Shown one piece after another: positions 32,195 to 43,544 of a stretch of DNA of 64,000 nucleotides (position 1 is the stretch's first letter; every line of letters begins with the position of its first letter). The stretch covers positions 806,001 through 870,000 of the forward strand of contig CM034546.1 in the NCBI GenBank assembly GCA_020055645.1. The letters run 5' to 3'. The position numbers and the translations under genes were made by a program. Source of the stretch: Tomocerus qinae. Taxonomy: Eukaryota; Arthropoda; Collembola; Entomobryomorpha; Tomoceridae. Under the pieces are notes generated by a model. The model made no database searches, was not told where the DNA came from, and saw only the letters and a program-made list of their open reading frames with translations.

Positions 32195-35006
32195 TTAGCG
32201 GAGCTTAGAGGCCTTGTGACGTCGTCGTCGTGAATGACGGTGATGTTTTTTCAAAATTGATGGGGTAATTCCATTTTTCAACATAATAGTCCAGTCGAAG
32301 TTGTTATCGTACTTGTAATCCAAACTCAGGAACAATCTGCGGAAAGTTTGACGGAGAAAAGTGTAATCCGGAACTTCTTCAAAGTCCAGTGCACGACAAT
32401 AATTGAGGTACATGGAGAATTCTGTGGGAAGTCCTTTGCAAAGAGCTTCAACTGCAATGTTCCTCTTCATCTCGCCTATCTTTTCATACTTCTGAATCTT
32501 CGTTGCCGCCTTTATTCCCTGCCATGGAAGTTTGCCTCGAAGGAAGTAAATCAGAACATAACCGAGAGTCTCCATATCATCACGCCGACTTAGTTCTCTT
32601 CCCAAATGAGCATTGAGGGACGAGTATCGAGCAGTGCCGGTCAATTTTCTGTTTTCACGGTACGGGATATGAAGTTGAGTCTCAGCATCTCTGTACTTTT
32701 GTGAAAGGCCAAAATCTATCACGTATAACTGAAAAATAACGTAAATCACGTTATGAACATTTGATCAACAATTAATATAATAATTTCACATTACTATAAA
32801 TTTAATTAACTAATACTTAATATTTTATAGAAAATTAAGGTACGATATCCAACTACGACTGCGACAAATTGCGTTGAGCTATATCGACTGAATATCGAAA
32901 ATTTTATTTCCGAAGATAAATTAAGAAATATTTCATGTGATTCGTGAAAGTAATAAATTGTTAGCGTTTGGTGGTAGGAGTATGAAAGTTAGGAATAACT
33001 GTTCAGTGTTTAATATTAGCGAATAACTTGCTTCTGATGATAGGGAGTTAAAATTCCAACAGAAGTACTCACCAGATATGCAAATTATTCTGGCTAACTA
33101 CTATTAATTATCACTTCTACAATTGTTTCAACATTTGCAACAATTGGCCTGGGACAATGAAACTAATAATATAACATTTATGATCCGGTTGCAAAGCATA
33201 CTCCTTGCAATCGGTTCCAAACACTTTTAAGTTTACTGTCTTTAATGCAGCTAGCGTTGCATTGCACCCCAACAAAAAATTGGTTCATAAAAAAGTTATG
33301 CTTAGTAAATAATTTAAAAAAGTAATGATGTTATCTTGTTTTCAAACTCTTAATGAAAGACAAGATAATACATTTTAAAAGAAAGCAAGTTTTCCAGCAC
33401 ATTTTTACAATCTTTAATATTCGATTCGGACTTTTCAGACTACTTTGGTGAGATGTCACATAAGCTGGTATTTCGGGTGAAAAGTAAACCCAGTAAACTG
33501 GTCTTACTCCAAACCCAACTGGTCTTAACGTTGAAATAAAGGAAAAGGAAGAAGTTTTGCATATTACTCCACACACACCATACGGCAGCTAAACCCAAAC
33601 CAATGCCCCGGTGGATACGGTAGGGCAACAGTCAAAAATAACAAGAATTTGTAGTTAAGTTATAGACAATGGGAGGGATTGGCAAATCAGTGAAGATCAC
33701 TCCCCTAGGATAGCAATTTAATCTTTTGTGCTGATGGGATTATCCTACTTTTAGTATCATTTTTTTGGGACGACCAGTTGGTTTTAGAGTAAGACCAGGG
33801 GCCTATTACACCGTTATTTTGCACTTGGCGTTTTGGAAAATATTTTTCCAGGTACTGGGCGCAATGAAATAAATTCTGGAAGCGCAACTGGCCGCGAATT
33901 CTCAATTTGAATACTAAGGGTTTGCATAACCTCAAGAGGTTTTGCAGTTGAGTTATAGAAATGGCAAAGTGCGTGTGTACGTAAACCGAGTCATTGGGAA
34001 ATATTGGTTGAACAATTGATTTGAACTTACCAAGTGACGTTTTTGACCGATTCCCATCAAAAAGTTATCAGGCTTGATATCTCGGTGAATGTAGTTCTTG
34101 CTGTGAATAAACTCGATCCTGTTGAGCATCTGCTCAGCTATCATCAGCACAGTTTTGACAGTAAGACGCCGAGAGCAATAGTTGAAGAAATCTTCGAGAG
34201 AAGGGCCTAAGAGTTGCATGATCATGATATTATAATCCCGTTCCTGACCACACCAACGGACATTTGGTATTCCCAACCCGCCCTGGAGTATTTCGTACAA
34301 TTTGCTCTCGGACACTAACTGAGGATACCGTGCCTAATCATAGATAAATATTTAAACTTTAGCATTATAATTTTGAAACATATGTTCTTAACATTTGGAT
34401 TGGTTGATGGTTGAAGATTCTTGTGATGGTCAGTAGTGGTAGAGTTTTTGCAACAAAAGATTTGGAAAATGGCTTAGAATATTTGTGTTTTCAAATTTTT
34501 GATAAATTTTTAGATATTTAGAAATTATTTTACATTACATTAATATATTAAAGCATTTTGTAGCCGGTCAGAACCGGTCTATAGTCAACGTTAAGATTTA
34601 ATCTAAAGGCTACAGCTCAATAGTTAATAGTAGTTGTATGTATTACAATTGCCCTTTCCCATTACTGTCACCATATATAATAAAAATAAAAGTGAAAATA
34701 TTTATCCAGCCAGAAAATTGTAGCATATCACCGATTTAGTTTTATGTTGTGATTTGACTCTATCACTCCAATACTTCCAGAGAATCTCCACAACCAACCA
34801 CCCAAATTATGAAATGTTTATTTTACATCTTGTCGCTCCAATTTCACAGCAACCTCCTCGTCATTGGTAATATTTATTCCTAAAAAGATATCTCCAAACG
34901 ATCCTGAACCAATTCTTTTGATGAGCCGATAGTCTTCATTAATAACGAATTCGGTTTTTACTGTTGCAGACTGTGCTGACACCGTTGAAGGCAGTTCATT
35001 GTCCAT
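32195..35006 (-). CDS. Casein kinase I alpha-like Ser/Thr kinase
   Basis: CK1 kinases phosphorylate primed Ser/Thr sites and act in Wnt, Hedgehog, circadian and membrane signalling. Three exons (35006-34827, 34333-34031, 32728-32195), in phase, encode 338 residues. The ATG at 35006 is the first in the frame. Kinase motifs are all present: P-loop [16 protein letters not shown] lysine, [11 protein letters not shown] helix, catalytic loop [11 protein letters not shown], and the CK1-specific [13 protein letters not shown], where SLN takes the place of APE (SIN in most CK1). [23 protein letters not shown] and LPWQG follow the alpha type. The tail is short and very basic ([16 protein letters not shown]). 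The leader region is unusual for CK1 alpha, which normally begins with a short basic stretch. The protein is more divergent than canonical CK1 alpha, so it could be a lineage-specific paralogue. Confidence 0.92.
32729..34030 (-). other. Casein kinase intron 2
   Basis: A 1.3 kb intron. Moderately mixed base composition at 33.4-33.9 kb with small open frames that match nothing I know. No exon with a kinase motif is missing, because exons 2 and 3 join at a conserved position (upstream of LYVIDFG). Confidence 0.6.
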
Positions 35007-35778
35007 CGTATCGTCCGTAAAACTCAAAATTGTCGTTGGTCGTGGAGGTGCTGATTAGTGGTCAGTCTGAAGAATCTGGTCAAAATGAAAGTATTATCAA
35101 TTGCCAATGGAGATTGTCTAAGTTCAAAGGTCAGAAAAGAAGAAAGAAAAGAAAGAAACGGGGACAATAGGTCAATTAAGGGGATGAACTTGATCCAACG
35201 GGGGAAACAGATGCAGTGAGAGATCGTTGTCTAAATTCAGCCAATTAAAAGGATTCGTGGTTTAGCTTTGGAAATACAAAACCGAAACAGGGATACGGAT
35301 GACGGACACCGATGACCGAATTTACCGATTTTAGACTTGAATCTTCTTCCTTTAATTCAGCAGAGATAACGTAAGCAAAGCGATAACTGAAATGTGATAA
35401 AACTCAAAGGAATTGTACTGTTGACTGTCTCATTTTACAAAATATTTTTAAAAGTATTTCAGTTCCGCCGTTATAATAATTGATTCCTCATTCATCATTC
35501 TTCCGATCGAAATCTTGATGTCACAATCGGAGCGCTCGCACACATGCTTCTCCCGCTTATGTTGCAACGCAATGTAGTAGTTCTCAATTTAATTAAGTCT
35601 CATAGTGCCCCAATTGGAGATTGTTGTTTGAGGTTTTCGGTTTGTCTCAGTCTGTCTTTTAGGGCACTTTTTGGATCTTTTCACTATCTTTACTCTACAT
35701 AAACATAATCTTTTAAACATAAAGTGGGACATGCGCATGGAGTTCTGTATTAATGTATTAAGGTTTGTATATTTGTCC

Positions 35779-35940
35779 GTAATATTTTGTAATTAATGAG
35801 TAAGGGTAATATTTTGCAATTAATGAGTAAGGGTAATATTTTGCAATTAATGAGTAAGGGTAATATTTTGCAATTAATGAGTAAGGGTAATATTTTGCAA
35901 TTAATGAGTAAGGGTAATATTTTGCAATTAATGAGCAAGG
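35779..35940 (+). repeat. 27-bp minisatellite, six copies
   Basis: Six tandem copies of GTAATATTTTGCAATTAATG plus AGTAAGG, with only single-base variants in the first and last. It lies about 0.8 kb upstream of the casein kinase start. The period is a multiple of three, so it creates a repetitive chance ORF on the minus strand. Confidence 0.95.
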
Positions 35941-36032
35941 ACTAGACTTAGACTATCAGTAGATTCCAATCAACGGTCTATGAATTTCGGGCCAATGCGC
36001 ATTCGCTAGAAATTTACTGATTTCAACATTTT

Positions 36033-36053
36033 CTAGCACACTTTGTGTGCTAG
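36033..36053. repeat. Perfect 21-bp hairpin
   Basis: CTAGCACAC, TTT, GTGTGCTAG: a 9-bp stem and 3-base loop, at the left side of the tandem duplication that follows. Confidence 0.7.
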
Positions 36054-36154
36054 GATTCAGCTAGTTTCATAATATTCGGAATAAACCGTTGCAAAACGGG
36101 GTATAACAGCAGAGGAGTTTCGCGTTCCAAAGTATCACCAATTGAAATTTATTT

Positions 36155-36418
36155 GAGCAGTTTAGGTATAACCGTTCCAAAGTTATCGCCAATTGAAATT
36201 TTCAACCCTTTCCCCCAGTCAGGGGATGTGACCGATCCTGCTCATATACAAACTCAGACCTACATTTTACCTCAATATTGTGCTCTGAGCAGTTTAGGTA
36301 TAACTGTTCCAAAGTTATCGCCAATTGAAATTTTCAACCCTTTCCCCCAATCAGGGGATGTGACCGATCCTGCTCATATACAAACTCAGACCTACATTTT
36401 ACCTCAATATTGTGCTCT
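36155..36418 (+). repeat. 132-bp tandem duplication
   Basis: Two almost identical 132-bp units (36155-36286, 36287-36418), each from GAGCAGTTTAGGTATAAC to ATATTGTGCTCT; they differ at two or three positions. Partial, diverged units lie on either side (near 36121 and 36430). Confidence 0.95.
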
Positions 36419-36471
36419 GAAAATTTGAGTATTGTAGGTGTAACCGTTCTAAAGTTATCGCGTATAGGGAC

Positions 36472-36500
36472 GGACAGACAGACAGACAGACAGACAGAAA
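36472..36500 (+). repeat. (GACA)n microsatellite
   Basis: Seven GACA tetramers follow TATAGGGACG directly after the tandem duplication. Together with the hairpin at 36033 this looks like one dispersed repeat with a simple tail. Confidence 0.9.
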
Positions 36501-39110
36501 GTGTAAACGCATACATCGGAGTAAACTCCTCTGAATAAATGTATTATTAGAATCTAGTTTTTCGTTGGCAATATTTTCTCAGACAAAATATTTTGGAATT
36601 CAAATCCCTAAACCAAATTCACGAATGCCTTGAATTCACAATTTCAGAACGGAGTCTTCTCACCGACTTCCTTGCCAATTGAATTTCTGAGTCCATGTCC
36701 TCCTCCTTGATCAGAGGACCTTCTGATCTGTAAAAAATGCTTTCCCAATATGTTGCAGCCGGAAATTTTTATTTGGTTTTTCAGTAAAATTTAATTACTA
36801 AGGATATATTGTATTGTTATTTTACATTACAGGATTTTTCTTGAAAAAGGATTTTCTTGCATTGTAATTACTATTGTAATCCTTTTCACGCATTACTAAA
36901 AGTTATCTGATATACTAGGTTTGTGTACACATCATTCGGCAAATCATCTTTAACTGCCATGCGTAAATGTGTAATAATATTTGTAGTAATGGCTAACTTT
37001 TGTTTCAACAACATTTTAAATTTTGGTAATTTTAAGTCAAATATTATTCGTTCTATATTGAGACTTTTCTTGTTCACGCTCATAGTTGTGGTTGATGATT
37101 CGCTACCGAGTCGTCGCTGGTGTCAGGCGTCGCAAAAATTTCTAAGAAGGCATGCAATTGCTGTGAAGATAAAATCTGATATGAGGTTTTGCACGGAAAT
37201 AAATTATTGTTGTGCATACACAAATTGTGATTCATGCTCTTGCAAGTAAAATGTATGCCAGGACATTTTCCTTTTTTTGAGACTATCAGAATGGCATTGA
37301 GCACTTTATAAGCCTAAGCCTAATTTTGTACACGAGAGTGTACTGTAATTAGATCTAATTACAGTTCTGCAAAATTTTGTCTTAGTCTTGAGTAAGTATT
37401 CCACATAAATTAGCAACTATGACATGGACTAATTTTGGTCTTGAACTAATAGGACATGGCAAAATGATGTCGGTGGCTTAATTCAAGATGTACTTTTTCC
37501 TAAATTCCATGCGACGCGACCATATTTCAATGTATAATGTCTAAAAATAATCATAGTTGTTACTGATTAAAATAATAGATACCTCATTTAGGTAATTAAA
37601 ATTTAGCCTAAACTAAAATAATCTTGAATGTGTAAAGCTATATATACTTTAATCGGCTAACACCAGCAGCGCATGTCAATTGCTTTTCCGTCAAATAAAC
37701 AGGACCTTTTTAGTTTTGTTGATTTTTGGGTTTTGCCAATCAAAATGAACATCAACTTTTCGATATTCATGTTCTTCATTCAAAGGGTCTATTAATCTGA
37801 GGTGAACATTAATGAGTATCAGTTAAATAAATATTTTAAAGATTTAATGTCATTCAAAATAACAAAATTAATAAGTATATAGTTCGACATCAATTTCAGC
37901 TTGCGTTTATCCCATAATAAACTAGGCATGTATATAGTAGGCATAGTCATTATTATATTATATATATGCCGTTGCACAAATCAGCAAAAAGTCTCAGACA
38001 GTTTGTAAGGTCCGGTCCATGGGAAAATATTTGGTGGATAGTGACTTTCTGTCAAGAGTCAACACGCAGGGCTTATTATGCGGTTAAATTGGTTTGAATT
38101 TCACATGAGAAGTAATTGTTTCTCCTGATGAGTTTGGTGGGATGTCAATGGAAGGCAATTTAAATAAATTGGGTGGTTTGGTGTTTTAATAGTTAAACTA
38201 ATTTCCTGAGCCACATTAATATCACGATTACTTTCAAGTAGCCAATAAATAATTCTGCAAATCAAAATGAAGTAACTGCGACATCAAAAATAATTGAAAT
38301 AATAATTTTTTCCGTGTACACAATTTTGCCAATGAAAATATATTTCGGCTTCAATAAAGGCAGAACGAGGTTGTAGGATCTATGATAGTGATTTCTGATA
38401 GAGATATTACTGAAATAATGGTATAATCTGTATTTTTATGGCTGCAGCTTATCAATTAATGAAGAATGAACTCTATAGGGATGCAAATGTAGGTTTGTTG
38501 GCAAATTGTTAAGGAATTTCAATTAGTAAGTATGCATAACAAATGTAGAATAAAGAGGTAGAGACCGCGTAGCGTATAAAACATTGCTTTTACTCTTGTT
38601 TTATTTAAGCATGTGATGAACTGATGCGCATTGTTGCATGAGATTGTAGTGAGGAGACTATAATTGTGATTTGCTTTATATGAATGAAGTAATTAAACCG
38701 TACATTTACTACATCATAGAAGCAGCAGCAGAGGAATATTATTTGTACGCACTCACGCTTGGGTAACCACCAGATTTGATAAAAACATGATCTCTAACTC
38801 CCCTGAAACTCTTGAACTTGAGGTATGCGAGGTGCTCCATTTAGTATCTGATGTGCTACTCCGTTTTATTGCTACATCGTCTCTCTAAATGAACATGTAG
38901 GCGCATCTCACTCACTTTCCTTCCTCCACTCAACAAATAACTTTCAAAGTTTAACATTTCTGCAAGACGTTTTACACTTGGCTAAAAAATTCCAAAAATT
39001 ATTCTAGCAATAACAATAGCAGCGTAACATTTATTTATTACACTCACGCACAACTCTCAATCCACAACTCTCAGTTTCTAAATTCTCGTTTTCCTTCGAT
39101 TTCCGACAAA
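36501..39110. other. Intergenic; no supported gene
   Basis: 2.6 kb of AT-rich sequence. Minus-strand frames at 37304-37080 and 37083-36886 nearly abut; the first has several Cys (HFTCKSMNHNLCMHNN), but no family is recognised and they are not consistent with one spliced gene. A plus-strand frame at 36923-37249 overlaps them. No repeat of note. The last 100 bases before 39111 may hold a promoter and leader. Confidence 0.4.
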
Positions 39111-40995
39111 ATGACGACGTTTTGTCTCGAAGAGGCTAATAAAGCAGAATTGATCTGCGGGATTCTGGGCGTCATTGCCTACCTCTGTGAAAAGTTGTTT
39201 ATGTGTCCCGAAAGAATCACCGACATTTTTTCCCTGGGGGATTTTATCTGTGACTCAAGCAATGTCGTCAGGTACACTGCGGAAACTGTCACTGCCGATA
39301 AATCCAAACATAACGCTGCTGGCTCAATCAGGATCAATTCAAAAGTTAATAACAGTTTTATAATATAATATTATAGTATTATGCACCTTTCAAAACTGCA
39401 CTTTTAACATAACGCTGCAATTCAATTATATTTACTGTCTCAGTTACCATGAATAATGTGCACTATAACTTTTGCATACCATTTAGTAGTAGGTACAAAT
39501 ATTTATGTCGGATAATAGTTTGTACGAAACCTGTGGCTAATAGTAATTTTTCTGTAGTATTAGTGAAATCTCTTTTCTTAGAAATTCGTGTAAATGTTTT
39601 AGGCAGTAGATTCAACTCAACTCTCTAGAGCTTAATTTTGTGTACCTAGTATTAGTAAAAAAGCTCTTTTCCTAGAAACGCATGTCTTTTCGGCAGCAGA
39701 TCAATATAAAATTGTATGATAATATTATGTGTATTCATATTCAATTAAGCGTATAGAAAGATAGGTTATGAATGGATATCTTTTATGCCTCCGCATTTAT
39801 AAGCCAAGACTATCAATTATCTTTTACTCAAGGGCGTAACCAGAACAACAATTAGGGACTGCTTGAACATTTGACAAGAATTTTCATATTTTCTTATGAA
39901 TATAAATAGTTCTTTAAATTTTGAGAAAATGTCTAGTGTGTATTTGGGAAAATTGGGGGTGGGTATTTAAGAATCCTAGCACCCTCCGTAAATACGTCCT
40001 TAGAAAAGATACAAAATAAGCATACAGAAAGAAGGATTGGCCCTACGCTAGGACGAACAGTCCTTCAAAATGTGAACTAATTTGGTCCACAAAAATTAAT
40101 TTAATTAATTACATTAACGGCAATTGATAGGATTTTTTGCAACTCTGTATTTATAAAGAGCTGTTCACAATTCTATGCTGCTGGTTCTAAAGAGACCTCT
40201 AACCATACATAAAATCCTAATTGGTAATTTTTGTGTATTATTGAAATAAGAAACAAAATAAAAGGTTTTTTTTTTGGGTTTTTTTGTAAAAATGGTAGAG
40301 AGTAAATGTTTTAAACAGTCTTTTTTATCTTTTCCTTTTGATGCAGCATTTAATTCCACTTCCATGCAAAGAAAAACAAAATAAGAGTAAAAAAGGACTA
40401 CCGTTTTCAAAATAGCAATAAAATAGTCCGTTGAAATACGATGTACTTCAAGCGTTGCATAAAAAGTTCAAAGTTTAAAATGAACCTTCACTAATGATGC
40501 CTTTCAACTTTTCTAGCACAATCAATGTCTGCGAATTTAAGTAAAAATATTCGATCAATAACGTTTTTATGATAAAATCTGTTTTAGATGATGCAAATGG
40601 ATCCACTGTGGGATAGGATATATTCGGTTGTCAATTTTCAAAACGCGACTGATGGAATGAAAATAGTTCCTTCGGAGGAAAGAGATTGGCACGAGTGTGG
40701 GCCTAAAAGTGAAAAGAAAATGAAGCAGACTCATTTTATTTGCGGACTGCTTGGATCTTTTGGATTCATCTGTGACGGACTGAATTGTGTAGAAATAGCA
40801 ACCGAGTCTTTTAAGACTGGAGACTTTTTCTGCGACTTGTCGTCGGTACTCAAGTACATTGGCCTCACTGTCGTCAATAAGGAAACTGAGAAATTGCGAG
40901 AATTCGCGTGGACGCAGTATGCCAAATCTCTCCAGCAAGATCCTGGAATTCGTCGGCAGTTCTATGAAGATTATTCATATCCTTCGTCATATTAA
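39111..40995 (+). CDS. Unrecognised gene with a duplicated Cys domain
   Basis: Exon 1, 39111 to about 39348; exon 2, 40588-40995. A donor (AAA|GTTAAT) and acceptor (TGTTTTAG) in phase 0 would join them to about 214 residues. If not joined, they are two separate genes of 85 and 135 residues. Both carry the same pattern: AELICGILGVIAYLC ... FSLGDFICDSSNVVRYTAETV in exon 1, and THFICGLLGSFGFIC ... FKTGDFFCDLSSVLKYIGLTV in exon 2, that is ICGxLG, C, GDFxCDxSxVxxY. The first part of each block is hydrophobic enough for a membrane or buried helix. Exon 2 adds a C-terminal charged tail (ETEKLREFAWTQYAKSLQQ) and YSYPSSY. No known domain comes to mind. The 1.2 kb intron holds two MITEs. Confidence 0.5.
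39829..40003. mobile_element. MITE family 1 copy
   Basis: Starts CAAGGGCGTAACCAGAACA and ends CCGTAAATACGTCCTTA, with the internal TTTAAATTTTGAGAAAATGT block of the family. More diverged than the 10301 and 63579 copies. A target duplication is not evident on the right side. Confidence 0.75.
40245..40430. mobile_element. MITE family 2, degraded copy
   Basis: GAAACAAAATAAAAGG at the left and CCTTTTGATGCAGCA inside match family 2, as does CCACTTCCATG for CCACTTTACATG. The right terminus is lost or too mutated to recognise. Confidence 0.55.
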
Positions 40996-42297
40996 ATGCA
41001 TATCAAATCGAAGGAATTAACTTGGTATACCAATAATAGAATACAGCCATAATATTTAACAACCCTGCCCAGTCTAAGAGGCTTGAAGTGGTTGGGTTAG
41101 TGGAGTTTTATTTAACAAGGCACACTCCCCTTTATTTTCTATCCTTAAATCGAGAAATATATTATGTTAATCGTAGGCTAAGCTCACACACATTCTGTAT
41201 CCCAAACATGCAGAATGTCTAGGTAGGCATTAAATTAAAATTCTCATACAGGAAACCGAATCTTTGTGTCAAAAATATATCTGTAGACAGGTAATGTCAT
41301 GTTAAACTAGATTAAATTATTTTATTATATTTCTTGAATAATTTATGACATTCATTCGTAGTAATTAGTCATTTATAGTAGATTACTATTAACGAAGGAG
41401 TAAGGATTTAATTAATCACAACTGTATATATAACTAGTAGCAATCAAGTGTACTAAAATATATGTACCATTGTATTTAAATTAACCAAGATGCCCTTTTC
41501 TGCCCAAAAATTAAATACATTTTATTTTTTGACGAGCCTGTGGAAAATTTTTATTATGTTATGCCCGTACAAGAAATGGATTACTGGTTTAATACAAATT
41601 ACAAGATCAATAAATATAATAGAAAACTCATGCCAATATTCGCCTTTGTAAACTCGCAGATCTTGCAATTTCCTTGTAATTGTTGTGTAATTGCATTTCT
41701 GCGAGAAGCTGCAAAAAGGCAGGAAAGTTTTAGAAACTCAGCTCTGATTTTCATTGGTCGAGCCAATCTGCGATCAGATTTTAAATTTGCCAATTTAAAA
41801 GACATTTTACTTATGCAAGAAAGACAAATTCTGCGAATCTGCAATTCTGCGATAAGTCTGAGTTACCCTGATACGGTATTAAGCAGATGTCATAGTAGGA
41901 TAAAAAATTTCTGTTTATTCAGGACTTTGAACAAGAGGGCACAGAAAAATGTATTGATGAACATAACTTACTTCTAAAAACATAACTTCTTAAAAATGTA
42001 TTTTATTATACGCATATATATTGGAAGTCGGCTTTGCATTACCAAAACGCGCTAACAAACTGACTTGGTTGAAATTTATGCCTACAAAGGAATGGTCACT
42101 AGTGATATAATTGAACCTCATCCTGTGAAAAGAATTGAGCCCATCTCAGACTGACAGACAACAAAAACTTACTGCTTTCAGTCCAATAAATGACAATAAC
42201 GATTGAGATGTAAATCACGTCAACATTTATTCGTGGAACCGCATCATTAACAGTTATAAATGTCGTGGAGCCCTAATCTGCCATTAAAATAGGCAAA
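40996..42297. other. Intergenic; no supported gene
   Basis: AT-rich. A 145-codon frame at 41540-41977 has no recognisable domain; the segment 41650-41860 has several TCTGCGA/TCGCAGA words that suggest a decayed repeat rather than a protein. Confidence 0.4.
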
Positions 42298-42362
42298 TCA
42301 GCCTCGAACCTGCAGCTATAAAAGTGAACGACTCTACCGCTGTGGCCGCTTATCAAATGACA
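42298..42362 (-). repeat. tRNA-derived SINE head (or tRNA pseudogene)
   Basis: On the minus strand GGCCACAGCGGTAGAGTCG (A-box-like) is followed, about 30 bases on, by GCAGGTTCGAGGCTG (B-box GGTTCGA). Order and spacing fit a polymerase III promoter of tRNA origin. The stems do not close into a full cloverleaf, and unrelated sequence follows, so a SINE is likelier than a working tRNA. Confidence 0.5.
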
Positions 42363-42480
42363 AATCTAAATCTGCGTCAGGGATATATAGAACTAGAACT
42401 AGTGGATGTAATTATCTCAGCTGAGAAACGGTATATAGAAAAATGCTGGGGTTAAAAAAAGCTGAGCAGTTAAGTTAAGA

Positions 42481-43014
42481 AGTATCCAAAAATCAATCAA
42501 ATTTCCACCAAAGTTCCCAATCGAAACAGCCCAAAAATGGATTTCCAAAAGTGACAATTCCATGTTTATAGACAAAAGCTCAAGACTTGACCGATTTTTA
42601 AATGATTCATTTTGGGATCCTCAAAACGGGGGTGTGGCATCTGTTAGACTTTTGTCTTGAGCAGACGAACAAAATTCTTTCATGCCGTTTCGCACTTGGA
42701 CTACTTTATGGCTGCATTGCAAGTTCCCCTTCTTGGCCTTGCAAGATTTTGAGAATTTCTTTACCCTTAGTCACTCTGAATTGTACCAAATATGGATCGA
42801 TACCCATAAACGACAACTTTCTGGGTATCGATCAATTTCTATAAGACTTGAGCCTAGTCCATTAACATTTCACAACTCAAACATCATCACCATATTTTAC
42901 ATAATATCCATGATTTTGGTGACTATGCCATTCTTGCATCTTGGTACTCCTAGTAGAAAAACTAATTTCCGAGAGACGAAAAATAATAACTGGTTGGCAC
43001 AAGTTCAGACTTGA
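42481..43014 (+). pseudogene. Degenerate ionotropic receptor C-terminus
   Basis: Frame 1 reads SIKFPPKFPIETAQKWISKS, SSRLDRFLNDSFWD, then an in-frame TGA at 42658-42660. It continues MPFRTWTTLW, FFTLSHSELYQIWID, PLTFHNSNIITIFYIISMIL. This matches in order the region of the receptor at 11597-14020 that reads FPPFPQLSFQQWVSQ, QSRIHRFLNDSHWN, LFSLSQSGIYDQWMD and PLTFYNSNIFTIFAIYF. Only the last third of a receptor survives. No upstream channel region was found between 40996 and 42480, so it is a truncated pseudogene; recoding of one stop would not restore it. Confidence 0.8.
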
Positions 43015-43544
43015 CATTTTTACAGGCATCAACATAAATAAGCATATATCGGCTGATTGAAAACAGAATGGCTAATTGCTGGAGAAACATCAATTTTCAA
43101 AACTGGAACTGGGAAAGTTTGAAATAAGCTTCCGGATATAAAAAGAGGACGCAAATTCTTAGAATTATGTTAACATTTCATAGTATTATGTTGCATAATA
43201 ACTGCCCAAATGCCATTCATGCTCTTGATGTTCGGTTCACATTTATTTATTATATCTAGACCGAAGTACATGGACGATAATACGATAAGAACAAGGTAAA
43301 AGTGCCACTTTGGTTATACCCAATGCAATTTTAATTACAATTTGCATTGGCGTTATCAGCAATATTGATAAGTATTGCCATATTCACTTAAGAAACTCAA
43401 GTATAGTGATACTTTATGATTCCTCGTTATGAACTGAGAATTAACTGATAAAATATTAATTAACCGTTCATTTATTTTTTCAACTCTCGACTTATTGCTC
43501 CAAGAAAAACTTTTGTAGTTAAATTGCAATTAAAAAGTAAAACA
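43015..43544 (+). other. Intergenic / promoter side of GMC gene 1
   Basis: AT-rich with no ORF. It should include the promoter and leader of the oxidoreductase starting at 43545; no motif can be named with confidence. Confidence 0.4.

Noticed and set aside
35750-35938. Nine-residue repeat protein LLINCKILP
   Set aside because: Chance translation of a 27-bp minisatellite.
36153-36428. 91-codon ORF with two 44-residue repeats
   Set aside because: Created by the 132-bp tandem duplication, whose length is a multiple of three; no start context or homologue.
36886-37304. Cys-rich minus-strand frames
   Set aside because: Looked briefly like a transposase or small secreted protein, but frames are separated by a stop and match no pattern I know.
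41540-41977. 145-codon ORF
   Set aside because: No domain, no splice partners, and repeated TCTGCGA words suggest decayed repeat DNA.
42298-42362. Functional tRNA gene
   Set aside because: A- and B-box-like words are present but acceptor and anticodon stems do not close.
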